A stretch of 64,000 nt of DNA from Psychrobacillus sp. OK032 (GTDB lineage Bacteria; Bacillota; Bacilli; Bacillales_A; Planococcaceae): assembly GCF_900111345.1 (NCBI RefSeq), contig NZ_FOGY01000002.1, positions 310,001 to 374,000 on the forward strand, given 5' to 3'. Made by a program: the position numbers and the translations under genes. Position 1 is the stretch's first letter. The number at the start of each line of letters is the position of its first letter. The notes under the pieces were generated by a model. The model was given only the letters and a program-made list of their open reading frames with translations. It was not told the DNA's origin and did no database searches. Below, piece by piece: positions 58,857-64,000 of this stretch.

Positions 58857-59414
58857 TTAGGCAATTCGTACACTTTGAGAAGGAACAAGTTCTTCATATA
58901 AGTGTAAATCTTCTTTATATAAATTCAGATAAGTTGAAAGGCTATGAGCTTTTACAGCCTCAAAACTTCTTTCATCTACGATTTGGAATTTATTATTAAG
59001 TATCTTGGCATTCTCCCAAGCAGTTTGTTCAAAAATAATATTCATTTCATGCTCTTCAATTAGCATGGCAAGTAAGTCTACATTGTTATATAGCTCATAC
59101 AAAGAATGACTTTTCTTAGTGTTATAAATCTCCAACGTTCTTGATAATGAAGCTAAAAGCGCATCTCGGTCAATTGCATGCCCTAATTCGTGTATAGTAA
59201 TTATTTTAATATATGATTCTAGAGAAATTGGAATTTGCATTTTAGCACTTGCTTCTTGCAAACGGTGAATATCAAACCCAACATAGTTTCCAATAAAATT
59301 ATAGCTCATATTTATTCCAGAGTTATCTTGTTTCAGTTCAACGTCCATCAAAACATCGTGCATAGTAGAACTAATCAACTGGTGAATATATTTCTCTGTG
59401 TCTTTGTTTTTCAT
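58857..59414 (-). CDS. Predicted zinc metallopeptidase-like protein (HEXXH)
   Basis: A 185-residue protein with HELGHA (about residues 75-80) in a helix IITIHELGHAIDRDALLA, and a downstream EEHEMNIIFEQ (about 118-128) that could supply the third zinc ligand in gluzincin style. There is no signal peptide or membrane helix, so it is probably cytoplasmic. I do not recognise a named family. The ribosome binding site is weak (GGAG, 16 nt away), so the start is uncertain. It is a single-gene unit with its own terminator. Confidence 0.7.
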   Translation of the reverse strand: MKNKDTEKYIHQLISSTMHDVLMDVELKQDNSGINMSYNFIGNYVGFDIHRLQEASAKMQIPISLESYIKIITIHELGHAIDRDALLASLSRTLEIYNTKKSHSLYELYNNVDLLAMLIEEHEMNIIFEQTAWENAKILNNKFQIVDERSFEAVKAHSLSTYLNLYKEDLHLYEELVPSQSVRIA

Positions 59415-59625
59415 GTAAGTCTCTGCTTCTCCTCGCTCTTGGTGTAAAAAACGTTTTCTAGTATATGTTAAAACCTAAAATATAATTTTCGTGAAATTTT
59501 CGACAAGAGTAAATATATAACAATATTAATTTGAATTCAACAGAGACGCACTGAATTTAAAGAGAATTCTTTTTCATGAAAAAAAATGGTTTCCGGAGCT
59601 ATCCACAAAGACACCGATTAGGGAT

Positions 59626-59695
59626 AATGCGGTGCAGTGGAATACCGCAGGGGCAGTTGATTTCCGCTCCAGGCGGACGCTTTCCGCTTCAATCA
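59626..59695. repeat. GC-rich repeat, shortened copy
   Basis: The first 70 bp of the element at 44676 (GTGGAATACCGCA, TTTCCGCTCCAGGCGGACGC, TTTCCGC), then CTTCAATC after a deletion of about 10 bp; the rest is absent. Confidence 0.75.
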
Positions 59696-59909
59696 ATAAA
59701 ATATGCTAGCTAATTAGCGTTTAGCTAAACAAACCAATAAGAAATATTAGAACCACTGCACGAAGCCCAAAGTGGCAGCTATCACTAAAAGAAAAAAATT
59801 GCTTATTAAACAGTGAGCATGAGCTTCACTCTGTTACAAATTGCTAAATAATGTTTATTTCCACAATATGAATGGTCGCCTCCTATTAAGTAACTCTTTG
59901 ATATGGGAA

Positions 59910-60010
59910 ATCATTGCCTCCGTACATAAATTGGTTGCTCTCGTACAAATTTGGTTGCTTACCTTATAGAACTAGTTGCTTTCAATCACCAGTTGGTTGC
60001 TCTTAGCCAT
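59910..60010. repeat. Short direct repeats of TTGGTTGCT
   Basis: The word TTGGTTGCT occurs at 59931, 59951 and 59993, with a variant AGTTGCT at 59974, spacing about 20 bp. The context is AT-rich and non-coding. The rest of 59415-60427 has no gene that I can support. Confidence 0.7.
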
Positions 60011-60117
60011 TTACCGGATCAATATTCACGAGATACTTGCTAATAATCGATTTTTCACTTCGATTCTAATAAAACTTTTGGTTTATAAAGCGAGAAACTA
60101 ATTAATCAGCAAGCTTC

Positions 60118-60320
60118 TTTGATTTTCGCGGAAGGGCGGCGACTCCAGCGGAGGCCAACAGGATGTTGGTCACGAAGGCTTTGCCACACGATGTGGCGAT
60201 CTTAGCCTTCGTACCTCTGTTGAGACAGATGAGACTTCACAACGTACGCGAAGCGGCGGTGAAGGCTCATCACTCACCCCGAGGAAAGCGTCCGCCCTGT
60301 AGCGAAAATCATTGCGGACA
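60118..60320. repeat. GC-rich repeat, inverted copy with insert
   Basis: The reverse complement of the 44676 element: TTCGCGGAAGGGCGGCGACT and GGAGGCCAACAGGATGTTGG, then about 105 bp of insert with an AAGGCT/AGCCTT hairpin, then GAGGAAAGCGTCCGCC. Flanking CAGCAAGCTTCTTTGA also matches the 44676 copy. An open plus-strand frame (60163-60378) is not taken as a gene. Confidence 0.75.
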
Positions 60321-60427
60321 CTTTATTCAACTTGCTAAGACGATTATCCATAAGAAGTGGCATACCTTATATTGTTAAGCGAAAGGTAGCCACATATGCT
60401 CATAGATCTTATAATTTCCTAAAGCAC

Positions 60428-60473
60428 AAGAAAACACTCTTTAGTCGCTACTACGACTAAAGAGTGTTTTCTT
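60428..60473. terminator. Perfect 20-bp hairpin after gsiB
   Basis: A 20-bp perfect stem (60428-60447 with 60454-60473; core AACACTCTTTAGTCG) with a 6-nt loop and short T tracts on both sides. It is the likely terminator of gsiB, although the T run is brief. Confidence 0.75.
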
Positions 60474-60515
60474 AAAGCTCTATTTAACTGTAAATTTTCA
60501 CATTATGCTGTATTT

Positions 60516-60812
60516 TTAATTGTTTTTATTGTTCCGTTGTTTACTACGTGCTTCTCCACCCTTGGAGCCAATTTCTTCATAAAAGTCTCGGTCATGGTTT
60601 TTAGAGGTAGCCTCTCCACCCTTTCGCCCGATTTCTTCATAAAATTCACGATCATGATTTTGGGAAGTAGCCTCTCCGCCTTTACGGCCAATTTCCTCGT
60701 AAAATTCGCGAACATGATTATTAGAGGTAGCTTCTCCGCCTTTACGTCCCGCTTCTTCGACAGTCATGTTTTCATCATTGTTTCTGTTGCGATTGTTCTG
60801 CTTGTTAGCCAT
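60516..60812 (-). CDS. gsiB: General stress protein GsiB (KGG repeat)
   Basis: A 98-residue hydrophilic protein with four repeats of a roughly 20-residue unit (EEAGRKGGEATS, EFYEEIGRKGGEATS; about 19-88), the LEA-like KGG stress domain. B. subtilis GsiB has more repeats (about 123 residues). It has a strong ribosome binding site (GAGGAGG) and is preceded by a SigB promoter, so it should be induced by stress and starvation. No hydrophobic segment; probably cytoplasmic and unfolded. Confidence 0.95.
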   Translation of the reverse strand: MANKQNNRNRNNDENMTVEEAGRKGGEATSNNHVREFYEEIGRKGGEATSQNHDREFYEEIGRKGGEATSKNHDRDFYEEIGSKGGEARSKQRNNKNN

Positions 60813-60866
60813 TAATAAATTCCTCCTCTAAATTTTTTAAAGCTTGAAATCAAGCTTACTCTTTAT

Positions 60867-60891
60867 ATTCCCAGTTAATATAAAGGTAAAC
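60867..60891 (-). promoter_or_regulatory. SigB promoter of gsiB
   Basis: On the minus strand GTTTAC (60886-60891), 13 bp, GGGAAT (60867-60872), close to the SigB consensus GTTTAA-N12-15-GGGWAW. A short inverted repeat AAGCTTGA/TCAAGCTT lies at about 60840-60857 in the 5' untranslated region. Confidence 0.85.
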
Positions 60892-61302
60892 ATGCTAATT
60901 TCATATTTTCATTTGTTTCACGGTTGTTGATCAACTAACTTTCATCATCAAAAATTTCACAAAGTTTGTGAAAGGATCCCATTTTGCACTTATACGTTTT
61001 CGTTTCGCTTTGGACGAAATAATCCTACTTCATTAAAATCTTGTTGGTTATATTTATCCGCCATGCACCTACGTCGTTCAAAGGATATGTACCATTGATT
61101 TGGATAATGAAAGAAAAGCAGCTTTCTATGTAAGAGCCGAAGAGCCGAAGTGCCGTAAGATGCAATTTCGGGCACTCTCTCGATTTCTAACAGGCATTTC
61201 TTGCTATTAATTTTTTCAAAGTTCAGGCTGATTATATTGATACTATGATAGGAAAGTTGCTATAACGACGAAGGAACTACTACCACATGATTGCCGAAAA
61301 AA

Positions 61303-61338
61303 ATGCGTAGGGATACGACTTGTCACATCCCTACGCAT
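61303..61338 (-). terminator. Terminator after alcohol dehydrogenase
   Basis: ATGCGTAGGGAT (61303-61314) pairs perfectly with ATCCCTACGCAT (61327-61338); on the minus strand a T7 run follows. It sits about 130 bp after the dehydrogenase stop codon. Imperfect pairing continues outward to about 61278-61372. No gene is supported in 60892-61469. Confidence 0.8.
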
Positions 61339-61469
61339 TAAGAATTTTCGGTAATGGTGTAGAACTCGTTCCGTTCTAAGCAAACCAAAAGCTCCTAGTG
61401 TCCTAACACAATTAATAAGCAATTTACTGAACAATTTTGGTTAATCAACATATGCGGTTTATTCTTTGA

Positions 61470-62597
61470 TCAATCCATTTTAATAATAATACGCGAGGCA
61501 TCTCCTGTTGCAAGTAAATCAAATCCTTCATTGATCTCTTCTAAGGAAATAATATTGGAAAGAAGTCGATCAACTGGTAGTCGTCCTTGCTCCATTAAGT
61601 TTATATAATTAGGAATATCTCTTTTCGGAACACAACTTCCTACGTATGATCCCTTTAGCGTCCGTTCTTCAGCGGTTAAAGTAACGTAAGGAAATGCAAA
61701 CTTATGTTCAGGGTGGGGTAAACCGGTTGTCGTAGTTACTCCTCCACGCTTCGTTACCCCGTACGCAACATCCATTGCAGCGACAACCCCTGCTGTTTCA
61801 AATGAATAGTCTACTCCTCCATTTGTATAAGCACGTATTTGTTCCACAACATCCGGATCATTCGAATTAAATGTAGCAGTTGCACCAAGCTCTTTAGCTT
61901 GTTCCAACTTCTTCTCATTAATGTCAACTGCAATGACCTCATTAGCCCCTGCTGCAATGGCACCAAGCAACGCGCTCAAACCGATACCGCCAAGTCCAAT
62001 AACAGCCACTTTACTTCCTAAAGTAACTTCGGCAGTATTTACAACAGCGCCAACTCCCGTTATTACTGCACAACCAAATAAGGCCATTTTTTCAAATGGT
62101 AAATCTCTTTCTACTTTAACTAAAGAATTCTGCGCAACGACCGCATATTCGGAGAATGCGGAAACTCCCACATGATGTCCGATACTTTCTTCCCCATTAT
62201 GAATACGCATACCGCCTCCAAGAAGCGTGCCTGCTACATTCGATTGTGCACCCGGTTCACATAAAGCCGGTCGTCCCTCTGCACAAGGAATGCATTGACC
62301 GCAACTAGGTACAAATACGCAAATAACTTTGTCGCCAGGTTGGAAGTTGGTTACACCTTCTCCCGTTTCAATAACTACCCCAGCAGCTTCATGACCAAGT
62401 GCCATAGGAAGTGGTCGAGGTCTGCTTCCATTTATCACAGATAAATCAGAATGACATAGACTCGCGGCTTTTATTTGTATTAATACTTCTCCAGCTCCAG
62501 GTGAATCTAAATCTACTTGTTCGATTTTGATAGGTTTACTAGATGCATAAGGTCTCTTTGCACCTGATTCACGTAAAATAGCAGACTTTACTTTCAC
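61470..62597 (-). CDS. Zinc-dependent alcohol dehydrogenase
   Basis: A 375-residue medium-chain dehydrogenase of the class III/benzyl alcohol type. The catalytic zinc ligands lie in ASLCHSDLSV (about Cys48) and ALGHEAAG (about His69). The structural zinc site is CGQCIPCAEGRPALC. The NAD loop is VIGLGGIGLSAL. It probably oxidises or reduces an alcohol/aldehyde whose identity is not evident. The start is GTG with AGAGGGG 8 nt upstream, and the ALDH stop is 13 bp upstream, so the two are cotranscribed. Confidence 0.93.
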   Translation of the reverse strand: MKVKSAILRESGAKRPYASSKPIKIEQVDLDSPGAGEVLIQIKAASLCHSDLSVINGSRPRPLPMALGHEAAGVVIETGEGVTNFQPGDKVICVFVPSCGQCIPCAEGRPALCEPGAQSNVAGTLLGGGMRIHNGEESIGHHVGVSAFSEYAVVAQNSLVKVERDLPFEKMALFGCAVITGVGAVVNTAEVTLGSKVAVIGLGGIGLSALLGAIAAGANEVIAVDINEKKLEQAKELGATATFNSNDPDVVEQIRAYTNGGVDYSFETAGVVAAMDVAYGVTKRGGVTTTTGLPHPEHKFAFPYVTLTAEERTLKGSYVGSCVPKRDIPNYINLMEQGRLPVDRLLSNIISLEEINEGFDLLATGDASRIIIKMD

Positions 62598-62610
62598 AAA
62601 GCTCGCCCCT

Positions 62611-64000
62611 CTATGATAAAATTTTCATCCCAATAAATTTAAGGTCCGTCATCTCTTTAATTGCATAATGAATTCCTTCTTTACCTATACCACTTTCTTT
62701 CACACCACCGTATGGAATATGATCATATCGTTTAACAGAAACTTCATTAATCCATACTCCTCCTGTTTCTAAATCTTCCGCCATTCGCATTGCAAGGTTT
62801 ATATTATTCGTAAATACCCCTGCTTGTAGACCGTAGCGTGAATCGTTTGCATAATTAATCACTTCTTCTTCCGTTTCAAAAGGCAATACAGCAATAATTG
62901 GAGCAAAAACTTCCTGACAAACAACTTTCATTTGAAAATTAACATTTTCTAAAATCGTTGGTTCTAAGAAAGTACCATTTCTTTTCCCGCCCGTACGAAT
63001 TATAGCTCCTGATCGAACAGCCTCTTGAATCCACGATTCCGCTTTTTCAGCTGCCTCTTCTGTAATCATCGGTCCTAACTGGGTCGACTCTTCTTTAGGA
63101 TCACCCATTCTTAGATCAGATACCTTTTCTGTTAGTTTGTTTAAAAAATCCTCATAAACGGATTGATGAACAAAAATACGTTGTGCCGAAACACATGCTT
63201 GTCCCGCAAATGTAAAGCCGCCCATTAGTATGGAAGATACGGCGTTATCTATATTCGCATCTCCAAAAATAATATTAGGCGCATTGGACCCTAATTCAAG
63301 CGTCACTTTTTTCCCTTTAGCCATTTCGTGGATATCCCAACCTACTACTCCACTACCAGTGAAGGTTACTTTTTTGACAAGCGGATGTGTTACAAGGGGC
63401 TCTACTAGCTTCTGCCCAGTACCTTGAATAATGTTAAGCACCCCTGAGGGTAACCCCGCCTCATGAAATAATTTATATAAAGCAACTATAGAAAATGGTG
63501 TTTTTTCCGCTGGTTTTATTACAATTGTATTTCCTGCTGCGATTGCAGGAGCAATTTTATGCAATGCCATATTTAACGGGAAATTAAAAGGCGTTATAGC
63601 TGCGACAACACCTAATGGAACGCGCTTAGAAAAACCAAATTGTTGCTCTCCACCGATTGCATTATTAAGTACTATTTGCTCCCCATGAAGATTTTTCGCA
63701 CCCTCTGCGGCAAAATGTAAAACTTGAATCGCTCTAGCGACTTCACCTCGCGATTCTACAATTGGTTTACCTGCTTCCAATGTTAGAAGTTCCGCAAATG
63801 CATCTTTTCTTATTTCTAACAAATCTGCCGTATTTCTTAAGATTTCACTTCTTTTATGCGCTGGCATTTTCTTCATCGTATGTTGAAAAACTTCATGAGC
63901 ATTTTCCACCGCTAGAACTACTTCGTTTTTAGTAGCACAGAAAATATGTCCTATTTTTTCTTGATTATATGGATTTAAAACATCAATTATATCTCTTTCT
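62611..64000 (-). CDS. NAD(P)-dependent aldehyde dehydrogenase, partial
   Basis: The reading frame stays open to the right edge. The segment upstream of residue MENAHEV continues as ERDIIDVLNPYNQEKIGHIF, a typical ALDH N-terminus, so the start codon is outside the window. The general base Glu is in VTLELGSNAPNI and the catalytic Cys in FTFAGQACVSAQRIF. The C-terminal motif is PYGGVKESGIGKEG. The substrate is unknown. The neighbouring alcohol dehydrogenase suggests an alcohol-aldehyde-acid pathway. Confidence 0.95.
   Translation of the reverse strand, partial: ERDIIDVLNPYNQEKIGHIFCATKNEVVLAVENAHEVFQHTMKKMPAHKRSEILRNTADLLEIRKDAFAELLTLEAGKPIVESRGEVARAIQVLHFAAEGAKNLHGEQIVLNNAIGGEQQFGFSKRVPLGVVAAITPFNFPLNMALHKIAPAIAAGNTIVIKPAEKTPFSIVALYKLFHEAGLPSGVLNIIQGTGQKLVEPLVTHPLVKKVTFTGSGVVGWDIHEMAKGKKVTLELGSNAPNIIFGDANIDNAVSSILMGGFTFAGQACVSAQRIFVHQSVYEDFLNKLTEKVSDLRMGDPKEESTQLGPMITEEAAEKAESWIQEAVRSGAIIRTGGKRNGTFLEPTILENVNFQMKVVCQEVFAPIIAVLPFETEEEVINYANDSRYGLQAGVFTNNINLAMRMAEDLETGGVWINEVSVKRYDHIPYGGVKESGIGKEGIHYAIKEMTDLKFIGMKILS

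Noticed and set aside
60163-60378. 71-codon plus-strand frame
   Set aside because: It lies inside the inverted GC-rich repeat and its insert; other copies of the repeat do not keep the frame.
60990-61434. Two minus-strand frames of 61 and 63 codons downstream of the dehydrogenase
   Set aside because: One spans the terminator hairpin, neither has a plausible ribosome binding site, and neither resembles a known protein.
63810-63909. Start of the aldehyde dehydrogenase at the GTG at 63909
   Set aside because: The frame continues upstream to the window edge with clear ALDH N-terminal sequence, so that GTG is an internal valine.

Overview
The window is a low-GC Bacillota chromosome segment from an endospore-forming member of Bacillales. 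Gene order follows the Bacillus subtilis block ruvAB-queA-tgt-yajC / safA / niaR / pheA-pheB-obg-spo0B / rpmA-ysxB-rplU / spoIVFB-spoIVFA / minD-minC-mreDCB-radC-maf-spoIIB-comC / folC-valS / hemLBDCXA-ysxC-lonA-clpX-tig-ysoA. Short sporulation proteins, intergenic repeat families and a complete type IV pilus locus beside comC point to the Planococcaceae/Caryophanaceae (Psychrobacillus-, Sporosarcina- or Lysinibacillus-like). The genus is inference; no rRNA is present. Almost all genes are on the minus strand, so the text reads right to left for transcription. Layout: 0.0-4.6 kb, a DUF421 membrane protein (cut by the left edge), yajC, queuosine genes tgt and queA, and the Holliday junction helicase ruvAB. 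4.8-7.3 kb, a CotS/YsxE-like kinase-fold coat protein, the LysM coat protein SafA, and the divergent niacin repressor NiaR. 7.4-12.4 kb, pheA, pheB, obg, spo0B, a 34-bp minisatellite, then rpmA, the L27 protease prp, and rplU with its leader. 12.5-20.3 kb, sporulation and cell-shape genes (spoIVFB, spoIVFA, minD, minC, mreD, mreC, mreB, radC, maf, spoIIB). 20.4-35.0 kb is the notable region: a type IV pilus locus (prepilin peptidase, a PilO-LysM fusion, PilN, PilM, major pilin, PilC, PilT, PilB, then three divergent minor pilins, the last with a large repeat-rich C-terminal domain), followed by a VanW-like protein, an unknown membrane protein and a GGDEF diguanylate cyclase. PilB carries a MshEN-type (c-di-GMP-binding family) N-terminus, so the locus may be a self-contained c-di-GMP-controlled pilus module. 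35.1-44.5 kb, folC, a two-gene ATP-grasp ligase pair on the plus strand, T-box-controlled valS, a small membrane protein gene, a SpoVID-like short coat protein, and a three-gene set (GTP cyclohydrolase II, RibD, HAD phosphatase) that could carry out the early riboflavin steps. 44.9-51.3 kb, the heme genes hemA-X-C-D-B-L. 51.6-58.7 kb, ysxC, lonA, clpX, tig and ysoA (lonB is absent). 58.8-64.0 kb is less conserved: an HEXXH protein, about 1 kb of repeats, gsiB with a clear SigB promoter, and an alcohol/aldehyde dehydrogenase pair, the latter cut by the right edge. At least four intergenic repeat types are seen: an AGCGCTGGAGCTGG-ended element usually just after stop codons, a GC-rich element, a 34-bp minisatellite, and an 81-bp tandem array.
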